Source: JBFLVQ01 sp040758525 (lineage in GTDB: Bacteria > Acidobacteriota > Blastocatellia > Chloracidobacteriales > JADJPF01). From it: DNA of 8,879 nucleotides. The notes below the pieces were generated by a model. The model worked only from the letters and a program-made list of their open reading frames with translations. It was not told where the DNA came from and ran no database searches. Shown piece after piece: positions 1 to 6,211 of this stretch. A program made the position numbers and the translations under genes. How positions within the stretch are numbered: position 1 is the stretch's first letter; every line of letters starts with the position of its first letter. The stretch is from positions 1 through 8,879 of the forward strand of contig JBFLVQ010000399.1 in NCBI GenBank assembly GCA_040758525.1, written 5' to 3'.

Positions 1-1511
1 AAAATTGGAATAACACGATTTAGCGTTGTGCTCTGCGAGTCAATATTAGGCTTAGTTGCATAAGAGTAAGTAAGGTAGCGTAGTATAGTAGACTTTCCTG
101 AACCTGGATCACCTAAAATGGCCAATTGTGGTGTATCTACTATTAATGTATCAAGAGAGATTGGCAGAGTATTTTGTATTTGCCGACTCAACATTTGTCC
201 AGTAGGATGTATCCAAAGTGCACTGTTAGGCTCTACTGTATCACTTGGAATTATAACCGCTCTTAACATTTTAAATACATTACTCAAATTGATTTTTGAA
301 TGATCAACACCATCTGTGTAGAGATATCCGTACTCATGGGCAACCTGTTCAAGATAATCATTCTCAAAATGTGTTTGTGTAATTGAGATATCAAACAGGG
401 GAGTTTGATTTTTTGTGGCTTGAGAAATTAATAACCCATCCTGTAAACGCATCCATAAAGTTGGACAGGCAAAATCACGTACATTGTGGCTTTGAGCACC
501 GATCCCATTATCGGCTAGCGCAAGTCGTCCAGATTGAACCGCTTGATCTATTGAATGATTTTCTGCCAATGTTTTGTAGAATTGTCTGGCAAACTTCCAA
601 CCATCCTTCTGCAGAAAAGGGTAGCGCATAGAAACAACGCTGGCAACAAACTGTTGCACAAGCCACGATGATAATCCTGTTATTCTATCAGAGTTAACCA
701 TTCTTCCAGCTTCGCAAACTTGTAGTAAAACAAGTGTAGGTTTCCAAGCACGGAATAGATCGCTGAATGAAACATCGTCGTACCAACGTGCTTCGCTCTT
801 TTCTCGATCAAGCATTGCGATATACCCTTCTGAATCAAACATTCCATGACTAACAATATGTAGAATATTCGGCTTGATCGATTGCAGCGCTATTTGCAAG
901 TCCTCTATAGAAGGATTTTCTAAAGGCTCGGCGAACTCAATAGAAAGTTCTACTAGATTGTTAATTGCTTCCTGTACCGGTGAAAGCGCGATACCAGGCA
1001 AATTTTTTGGGCGTACACTTACCAATAATACTTTCAAACTAGCAGTGTCTACAAGACTACTGTTTATAGGAATATTTAACCAGTTGTCAAAACCTAGTGA
1101 AAAACCTACTCTAGGGTCAGTACCTAAAAACGAACTGCCTTCCTGAATATAAAGAAACTCCCAGGGCAAACTAATAATCTCTTTTGAAACTTCAGCTTCA
1201 AATAATAGACGACATCGCAAAAATATATTACCAGAATCGTTTGTAATAATTTGAGGCCAAACATCAAGAGACAAAAAACTATTTTCTACCGGTTTTAGTA
1301 AAATCTTATAAAGCAGCTCACCAAGTTCTACAAACCCGTTACGATCTTCTATACCATTACGAAAGACTAACTTAGAATAATGGTGCGCTAAAGGTAAATA
1401 AGCTTCATCCAATTTGCCAGGCTTAGTGCGTCTGCCATTTAATATTGGCTGTATCGCTAAATGTTTTTGGATGATTAAAGTATAATCAATGATATCCATA
1501 CCAAATAGCAT
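1..1511 (-). CDS. CHAT protease-NACHT (STAND) NTPase fusion, C-terminus off the left edge
   Basis: I translated this by hand; it is open from 1511 to the window edge (about 503 residues). Numbered from the ATG at 1499, it shows a CHAT N-terminal segment with LPWEFLY (111-117), then the catalytic pair: His218 in ILHIVSHGMF and Cys262 in LVLLQVCEAG. The usual CHAT tail follows (VVSMRYPF at 288-295, then a helix with FARQFYKTLAE and AVQSGRLAL). A linker of about 90 residues (360-450) leads to a Walker A P-loop, GDPGSGKST (463-471), preceded by LAIL, typical of NACHT NTPases. Walker B and any C-terminal sensor repeats lie outside the window. CHAT domains are caspase-like cysteine proteases; NACHT/STAND proteins oligomerise after sensing a ligand. 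A role in phage defence or regulated cell death is inferred. The ATG at 1511 lies 9 bases after the upstream stop; an in-frame ATG at 1499 is the alternative, and neither has a strong ribosome binding site. Confidence 0.93.
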   Translation of the reverse strand, partial: MLFGMDIIDYTLIIQKHLAIQPILNGRRTKPGKLDEAYLPLAHHYSKLVFRNGIEDRNGFVELGELLYKILLKPVENSFLSLDVWPQIITNDSGNIFLRCRLLFEAEVSKEIISLPWEFLYIQEGSSFLGTDPRVGFSLGFDNWLNIPINSSLVDTASLKVLLVSVRPKNLPGIALSPVQEAINNLVELSIEFAEPLENPSIEDLQIALQSIKPNILHIVSHGMFDSEGYIAMLDREKSEARWYDDVSFSDLFRAWKPTLVLLQVCEAGRMVNSDRITGLSSWLVQQFVASVVSMRYPFLQKDGWKFARQFYKTLAENHSIDQAVQSGRLALADNGIGAQSHNVRDFACPTLWMRLQDGLLISQATKNQTPLFDISITQTHFENDYLEQVAHEYGYLYTDGVDHSKINLSNVFKMLRAVIIPSDTVEPNSALWIHPTGQMLSRQIQNTLPISLDTLIVDTPQLAILGDPGSGKSTILRYLTYSYATKPNIDSQSTTLNRVIPI

Positions 1512-1520
1512 TAACCACTA

Positions 1521-2432
1521 TCAGCAATTAATCACCCATTCAAGGGTATGTTCCACTGGCACTCCACCTAAAATAAGTGACCGTAAAGTTGCAGGAAAAT
1601 CATTAAACCAATCTTTCAATTCTGCACTTAACAATTGAAAGTGGTGATATGCTTTTAAAGCTCCAATAACAGGTATTGGTGTAGATCTAGATTTCGGAAC
1701 CATTAGAATAATGCCCAGTGTGATATCTTCTTCATCAATATATTTCTGTCCATCTAAGCGCCAGAATAAAGCTGAATTACCTCTTCCTCGTGCGCGAATT
1801 TTGGATCTTCTTAAACAATAGTGAAATGGTCCAATAGCAAGTTTAGCTATCGCCGATGTGTCTAAACCTACCCTTACTTTTGCCTCTGCGCTAAGACTGC
1901 TGAGTTGTATATGTGACCGATCAACCTGTGCAGTGAATTGCAAATTTTCATCAATCCCCAAAGCGATTTCATCCTGAAAAGATAATATTTCTGCCCAAAC
2001 ATCATCTGGCATAATCTCATATGCAGTTGTAATAAGGTTAGTGTTTTGCTCACCTGAACAAAATTCAATCACACATTCAAGCCTAGTGAATGCCCAACCA
2101 GATTGTGGGAAGAGCGTAATTGGAATAGCTATATAGTAGAAATTATTTTCTCTAAAACGACTTGATATCTCATGATTTATCACTATTCCTCGTTCTTCAA
2201 AGGCTTTTTTAGTTAAAGGGTGAATTCCTAGTTTAGGAGAAAACAGTGCTTGCTCTCTCTTTAACTTGTTTAACAGATCGAGAGCAAGCTGTTTTCTCTC
2301 ATCTGATTGAACAAGGCTGGTATTATTAGCACCCATTGGGTTATCAGCACAGGCTACAATTTCCAGTGCCTCATTTAATAGTTTCTCGCGATTATACTTT
2401 GTTGCACTAGTGAAATTAAGATTAGAACTCAT
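1521..2432 (-). CDS. Uncharacterised partner protein of the CHAT-NACHT gene
   Basis: I do not recognise this 303-residue protein. Residues 13-62 look helical and charged (KYNREKLLNEALEIV, then ERKQLALDLLNKLKREQ). Residues 97-250 look rich in beta strands, with alternating hydrophobic stretches (FYYIAIPITLF, FTRLECVIEF, ITLGIILMVP) and a basic patch CLRRSKIRARGRG (206-218). No signal peptide or clear transmembrane helix is visible. The gene ends 9 bases before the CHAT-NACHT gene on the same strand, so the two are almost certainly co-transcribed. It could be a protease substrate, an effector or an adaptor; nothing in the sequence decides this. I chose the ATG at 2432 because GGATGAGG ends 8 bases upstream of it. 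An in-frame GTG at 2483 would add 17 residues and has a weaker AAGG 11 bases upstream. Base composition looks more AT-rich than in the permease genes. Confidence 0.85.
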   Translation of the reverse strand: MSSNLNFTSATKYNREKLLNEALEIVACADNPMGANNTSLVQSDERKQLALDLLNKLKREQALFSPKLGIHPLTKKAFEERGIVINHEISSRFRENNFYYIAIPITLFPQSGWAFTRLECVIEFCSGEQNTNLITTAYEIMPDDVWAEILSFQDEIALGIDENLQFTAQVDRSHIQLSSLSAEAKVRVGLDTSAIAKLAIGPFHYCLRRSKIRARGRGNSALFWRLDGQKYIDEEDITLGIILMVPKSRSTPIPVIGALKAYHHFQLLSAELKDWFNDFPATLRSLILGGVPVEHTLEWVINC

Positions 2433-2496
2433 GGCTAATACCTCATCCTTTGCTGACACTTTAACAACCTTATAAAACTGCACAAAAATCTATACC

Positions 2497-2514
2497 TTGC
2501 CAATAATAAGGCAA
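2497..2514. promoter_or_regulatory. Small inverted repeat in front of the CHAT module
   Basis: TTGCC and GGCAA arms are separated by the 8-base loop AATAATAA. Read on the minus strand, it lies just upstream of a TATAGAT box-like sequence and covers the AAGG that would serve the alternative GTG start at 2483. It could be an operator or an RNA hairpin that hides that site. Five-base arms are short enough to occur by chance, so this is a weak call. Confidence 0.2.
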
Positions 2515-2572
2515 AACCTGAATCGTTGCATTTCGTATTATTGCGCTAGTAATTCTTGATAGGATGTATTAG

Positions 2573-2818
2573 AGCAGCCAGGCCAGTTCGCCATATGCTC
2601 CTAGCAGCTCTTCCTTGTTAAATGTGCGCTTGAGTAAATTCTCATCTAAGCAGATGGAGACATTAGTAATATCAATTGATAAGCGGAACGGTACGCTACA
2701 AGCTAGTCTGCAGGCCCTCTCTAATCAGATTGGTACTTTGCAAGATAGTCTATTGAGTAAATCGCAGAGAGAAGTTTGCATTCAATATTTTTCTAGACTT
2801 AGTTTACCAACTATTTAA
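2573..2818 (+). other. Possible remnant of a coding sequence (short plus-strand reading frame)
   Basis: This is the main content of the 386-base gap between the CHAT partner gene and the DUF1697 gene. A frame is open from just after a TAG at 2570 to a TAA ending at 2818. The translation has an S/A/P-rich start and then a coiled-coil-like part with two copies of GTLQxSL, 14 residues apart (positions 2692-2712 and 2734-2754). The codons of the two copies differ mostly at synonymous sites (ACG/ACT, CTA/TTG, CTG/CTA), with one replacement (GCT/GAT), which hints at past selection as protein. There is no convincing start: the first candidates are TTG 2615 and ATG 2654, both without a ribosome binding site. 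Its stop directly abuts the DUF1697 stop on the other strand. It may be the 3' end of a decayed gene or a chance frame. Confidence 0.25.
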
Positions 2819-3379
2819 TCAAGAGTATTTCGCAGCAAGCTTCTTGACTGTAGTTGAGTTTCGTAGCGTCGCCGGTAACTTTAGTGTCTTTTCCAGTAGT
2901 GCTCCGGAAAATTTAGACTCGCCGAACTTCTTACGAGATAGCCAATAGACTTCGCGTTCATAGACATGTAGGTCATCAATCTCTGTGGTGAATGACAATA
3001 GTTTCTCTTTCGCTTCGTTGCTGGGTTTGTCTGCTAAGAATGCGATATAGAGGGTATTACCTTCTGCTTTCAACTCTGCATCAGTAAATGGCTGGTAATT
3101 GGCAATTGCCGTCAATTCGGATATCGATCTAATAAACGTTATTACTTCATAACCGAGTGTCTTTTGTAAAGAATCTGCTATTCTCTTTTCCAGAGTCTTT
3201 ACGCTTTTGGATGTTGAATCAAATATGACATTGCCACTGGCAATAAACGTCTCGACATTGTAGAACTCCATAGCTTCAAACAGTCGGCGTAGATAGTCCA
3301 TTTTGACAGTATGGCTACCAACATTTATAGCTCGTAAGAACGCAATATATTTTGGCACAGTAGTAGTTGCAACCTCCAC
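2819..3379 (-). CDS. DUF1697 family protein
   Basis: This 186-residue soluble protein matches the DUF1697 pattern over its whole length. The N-terminal signature YIAFLRAINVGSHTVKMDYL (11-30) fits the family's 'LLRGINVGG...KM..L' motif, with Ala in place of the usual Gly. It is followed by ETFIASGNVIFDS (43-55) and a C-terminal TLRNSTTVKKLAAK (171-184), matching the family's 'RNWxTVxKL' ending except that the Trp is replaced by Ser. The length is normal for the family. The biochemical function is unknown, so none is assigned. The start is a GTG with GGGAG five bases upstream. The gene lies 76 bases after the ADOP gene on the same strand and could be read through from it; only a weak hairpin lies between. 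There is no obvious functional link to either neighbour. Confidence 0.9.
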   Translation of the reverse strand: MEVATTTVPKYIAFLRAINVGSHTVKMDYLRRLFEAMEFYNVETFIASGNVIFDSTSKSVKTLEKRIADSLQKTLGYEVITFIRSISELTAIANYQPFTDAELKAEGNTLYIAFLADKPSNEAKEKLLSFTTEIDDLHVYEREVYWLSRKKFGESKFSGALLEKTLKLPATLRNSTTVKKLAAKYS

Positions 3380-3455
3380 AAAAGCTCCCTATTCAACCAG
3401 ACAATATCAAAAGCTGCATTGGTCTACAACAAGAAAGCCATAATGGTGGCTAATT

Positions 3456-5855
3456 TTACTCGAATCTAAGCGCGATCATTGGATTTACTTTCGTTGCTCG
3501 TCTTGCTGGTATCCAGCAAGCCAGCAAGGCAACCAATAGTAGCAATAGCGCGATTATGATGAAGGTTAGTGGATCAGTTGCGCTTACGCCAAATAGCAGA
3601 GTCTTTATCAACCGTGTTAAGGCAAAGGCTGTGCCTAGTCCTAATACCACACCGATCAATGCCAAAGTCATTCCCTGTTTTACTACTAGCTTTAATACCG
3701 TGCTGGTTTGCGCGCCTAATGCCATACGAATACCGATTTCGTGTGTGCGTTGTGTAACACCATATGCTACCACACCGTAGATGCCTATTGCCGCTAACAG
3801 TAAGGCTAGCACTGAAAATACTCCGATCAGGAAAGTATTGAGACGTTGTGGTGCGATTGATTCAGCAATCAACTCATTTAAAAGTACAATGTTGGAAACC
3901 GGTAGATCAGCATCGATCTCTCGAATCTCGCTACGTATTATGTCGATCAGACTCTTTGGATCATTAGAAGTTCGCAGCGTCAAGGAGAGTTGTGGGAAGG
4001 GTGATTGAAGCAAGGGATAGAACATCTCAGGTCCAGGCTCTAGTTCCAACTTGGTGCTATGAACATTGCCGACAACTCCAACAATGGTACGCCAAGGACC
4101 TTCACCAGTAATTCTGATACGCTTGCCTAATGGATCTTCATCAGGCCAATAATGGCGTGCCATATGCTCGTTAATAATCACGACTTCAGGTTGTCCCTGC
4201 ACGTCTTGTGCAGTGAAATCACGACCGTTCAGCAGCGGGATATTCAGGGTGCGAAAATAGTTATGGCTACATAAATTGAAGCTGGCATTACGGATCTCGC
4301 CAGATTGAGGAGTATTGTTCTCGATTTGGAAGCCTCTAGTTCCTGTTATCTTGCCAAACGGCAGAGCTACAACTGCCCCGATTGATTGCACACCTGGAAG
4401 TGCTCCTAGGCGTTCAAGCGATTGTTCTATAAAGGCTGCTTGTATTGGCTCTTCACGGTATCTGGAGCCTAGTAGAGAAAACTGAATGGTCAGGACATTC
4501 TCTGGATTAAACCCAGGATTAACAGCACGTAGTTGTACAAAGCTTCTGATCATTAATCCTGCGCCAGCAAGTACAACCAGAGCAATGGCGACTTCGGCGA
4601 TGACTAACAGGTTGCGTGCGCGATTGCGCTGGAAGCTATTAGCAGAAGTATGGCTGGACTCCTTAAGCGCTTTAGTCAGATCAGACTTTGCGGCTTGAAT
4701 AGCTGGCAATAACCCGAAAATGATTCCCGTCAGCAATGAGAGTAGCAATGTAAATCCCATTACTCTGAAATCCACACTGACTTCATCAAGGCGCGGTGTG
4801 TTATCAGGACTAAGAGCAATTAATAGATCAATTCCCCAAAAGCCCAACAGCAGACCCAGAGCGCCACCAAAACCTGCTAGTAGTAGGCTTTCTGTAAGCA
4901 ACTGCCGAATAACACGCCAGCGATTTGCGCCCAGCGCTGCACGAATCGCCATCTCTCTTTTCCTTATGGTTATTTGCGCTAGCAGTAGATTGGCGACATT
5001 AGCACAGGCAATCAGCATCAGAAATCCTACTGCACTCATAAGAACCCATAAACCCTGGCTGACCTGGCCTATTATCTCATTGTGTAATGGAAAAACATTT
5101 ACACTATGACCGGTATTCTCTTGGTACTGCTGCTCTAGTCGTGAGGCAATGGTCTGCAATTCTGTTTGTGCCTGCTCCACCGTCACACCTGGTTTGAGTC
5201 GTGCAATCACATCTAGAAAGTGACCAGCTCTATTACCCTGTGCATTGATAAGCAGAGGACTCCAGAATTCAACCCTCTTATCAAAAAACTGGAATCCACG
5301 TGGCATTACACCGACGATCGTATGTCTTCTACCATTAAGTATCAGTGCTTGTCCTATGATGTCGTCTTTAGCGGCAAACCTACGCTGCCATAAGCTATAA
5401 CTGAGAATAACCGCGTCTGTGGGATCGGGTTTAAACTCTTCAGGCAAGAAGGTACGGCCTTGCAGCGGTTCGACTCGTAGTAGCTTAAACAGATCAGATG
5501 TGACCGCTAAACCCGTCAATTGTTCAGGCTCATCTGCACCTGTGAGATTAGCGCTTAAGGTGGTAAAAGCTGCTATCTGCTGAAAGACGGTCTGTTGTTG
5601 TTGCCAATCGAGAAAATCTGGTCCCGATGCGGGATTGCGCATACGTCCTTGTCGAATACGTTTTTCATAAACACGCACAAGCTGTTCTGGCTGATCAAAA
5701 GGTAATGGACGCAATAACACACTGTTAACAAAGCTGAAGATTGCGGTATTCGCACCAATGCCAAGCGCAAGCGTGATGACAATAATCGAGGTAAAGCCAG
5801 GTTTGTTTAGCAACATTCGTATACCGTAGCGCAAGTCTTGCCAAAAGTTCGTCAT
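3456..5855 (-). CDS. ADOP-family FtsX/MacB-type permease
   Basis: This 799-residue inner-membrane protein has the duplicated layout of acidobacterial orphan permeases. It opens with the ADOP lead motif WQDLRYGIRMLLNKPGF (5-21) and a first membrane helix (about 21-45). A MacB-like periplasmic domain (about 50-265) and an FtsX module with three helices (about 268-293, 325-348, 365-387) follow. The second half repeats this: helix 414-437, periplasmic domain 440-670, and helices at 674-697, 725-748 and 763-785. The FtsX motif after the first helix of each module appears twice (EMAIRAALGA at 301-310, EIGIRMALGA at 706-715). The C-terminus WIPARRATKVNP is typical. MacB relatives use an ABC ATPase and ATP-driven conformational change to move substrates or drive efflux, but no ATPase gene lies next to this one. 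The substrate is unknown. The start is firm: AAGGAGG sits 7 bases before the ATG. Confidence 0.95.
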   Translation of the reverse strand: MTNFWQDLRYGIRMLLNKPGFTSIIVITLALGIGANTAIFSFVNSVLLRPLPFDQPEQLVRVYEKRIRQGRMRNPASGPDFLDWQQQQTVFQQIAAFTTLSANLTGADEPEQLTGLAVTSDLFKLLRVEPLQGRTFLPEEFKPDPTDAVILSYSLWQRRFAAKDDIIGQALILNGRRHTIVGVMPRGFQFFDKRVEFWSPLLINAQGNRAGHFLDVIARLKPGVTVEQAQTELQTIASRLEQQYQENTGHSVNVFPLHNEIIGQVSQGLWVLMSAVGFLMLIACANVANLLLAQITIRKREMAIRAALGANRWRVIRQLLTESLLLAGFGGALGLLLGFWGIDLLIALSPDNTPRLDEVSVDFRVMGFTLLLSLLTGIIFGLLPAIQAAKSDLTKALKESSHTSANSFQRNRARNLLVIAEVAIALVVLAGAGLMIRSFVQLRAVNPGFNPENVLTIQFSLLGSRYREEPIQAAFIEQSLERLGALPGVQSIGAVVALPFGKITGTRGFQIENNTPQSGEIRNASFNLCSHNYFRTLNIPLLNGRDFTAQDVQGQPEVVIINEHMARHYWPDEDPLGKRIRITGEGPWRTIVGVVGNVHSTKLELEPGPEMFYPLLQSPFPQLSLTLRTSNDPKSLIDIIRSEIREIDADLPVSNIVLLNELIAESIAPQRLNTFLIGVFSVLALLLAAIGIYGVVAYGVTQRTHEIGIRMALGAQTSTVLKLVVKQGMTLALIGVVLGLGTAFALTRLIKTLLFGVSATDPLTFIIIALLLLLVALLACWIPARRATKVNPMIALRFE

Positions 5856-5862
5856 TACATTG

Positions 5863-5869
5863 CCTCCTT
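5863..5869 (-). promoter_or_regulatory. Ribosome binding site of the minus-strand ADOP gene
   Basis: AAGGAGG on the minus strand is a near-perfect Shine-Dalgarno sequence, 7 bases upstream of the ATG at 5855. It fixes the start and rules out the longer overlapping frame that begins further upstream. Confidence 0.85.
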
Positions 5870-5947
5870 GCTAAGCACGAATTCGCATAAATAGTTTGGC
5901 GTTTCACCAGTAATCAGATAGGTGAGGATAATTATGTTGTAGGCTTC

Positions 5948-5994
5948 ATGATCAAATGCTGTGCCAGGTTAAGTTTGCCAGTCAAATGATCAAA
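5948..5994. repeat. Spaced direct repeat ATGATCAAA, possible operator pair
   Basis: ATGATCAAA occurs at 5948-5956 and again at 5986-5994, 38 bases apart, each centred on the palindrome TGATCA. The pair lies 93 to 139 bases upstream of the minus-strand ADOP start, where a regulator could bind. No matching regulator gene is in the window, and TGATCA also occurs inside genes here, so this is a weak call. Confidence 0.25.
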
Positions 5995-6043
5995 ACATCC
6001 GGTTTGAGCTAGAGAAATGTGCGACGTATATAGCTAATAGTGT

Positions 6044-6075
6044 TCGCTTTCGGGACTATTTTGTCCCGAAAGCGA
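6044..6075. repeat. Perfect hairpin with 13-bp arms between divergent genes
   Basis: The arms TCGCTTTCGGGAC (6044-6056) and GTCCCGAAAGCGA (6063-6075) are perfectly complementary, with a 6-base loop TATTTT. It lies 188 bases from the minus-strand start and 136 bases from the plus-strand start. Neither side has a run of T in the direction of transcription, and both genes read away from it, so it is not an ordinary intrinsic terminator. It could be a dispersed REP-like palindrome, a regulator binding site, or a hairpin in a 5' leader. Its G+C content is clearly higher than that of the surrounding sequence. Confidence 0.85.
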
Positions 6076-6201
6076 GAGCAAAACTATCATCAGTTTATAT
6101 TTAGCGAAATCCGCCCTCTATTACTCAATATATGGAACATAAACGTGCTATCCAGGGTCTAAGGAGTTTATAGACTTGATAAAGAGCAGATTACTTTTGA
6201 G

Positions 6202-6208
6202 GGAGGAG
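6202..6208 (+). promoter_or_regulatory. Ribosome binding site deciding the plus-strand ADOP start
   Basis: GGAGGAG lies 3 bases before the ATG at 6212, within a purine-rich run. This supports the ATG over an upstream in-frame TTG at 6176. The shorter protein also begins METLWQDLRY, aligning exactly with MTNFWQDLRY of the divergent paralogue. Confidence 0.85.
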
Positions 6209-6211
6209 CCA

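Larger units (their letters stand above)
5856..6211. other. Divergent intergenic region between two ADOP genes
   Basis: This 356-base stretch separates the start codons of two permease genes transcribed away from each other, so it must hold both promoters. I found no -35/-10 pair good enough to call with confidence and no additional gene. It contains strong ribosome binding sites at both ends (5863-5869 on the minus strand, 6202-6208 on the plus strand), a spaced pair of ATGATCAAA sequences, and a perfect hairpin listed separately. No PadR-type regulator gene, which often accompanies ADOPs, is present here. Confidence 0.7.

Noticed and set aside
118..1146. Short plus-strand frames within the first 1.2 kb
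   Set aside because: They lie opposite the CHAT-NACHT coding sequence, which has clear family motifs; the plus-strand translations resemble nothing.
3436..3451. Hairpin AGCCA-TAATGG-TGGCT between the minus-strand ADOP and DUF1697 genes, followed on the minus strand by TTCTTGTT
   Set aside because: The stem is only 5 bp and the T-run is broken, so it is too weak to call as a terminator.
4486..5109. Plus-strand frames of 70 and 129 residues inside the minus-strand ADOP gene
   Set aside because: They are antisense shadows of a well-supported permease, with no ribosome binding site or motif.
6176..6211. Longer plus-strand ADOP starting at TTG 6176
   Set aside because: The ATG at 6212 has GGAGGAG directly upstream and aligns with the start of the paralogue.
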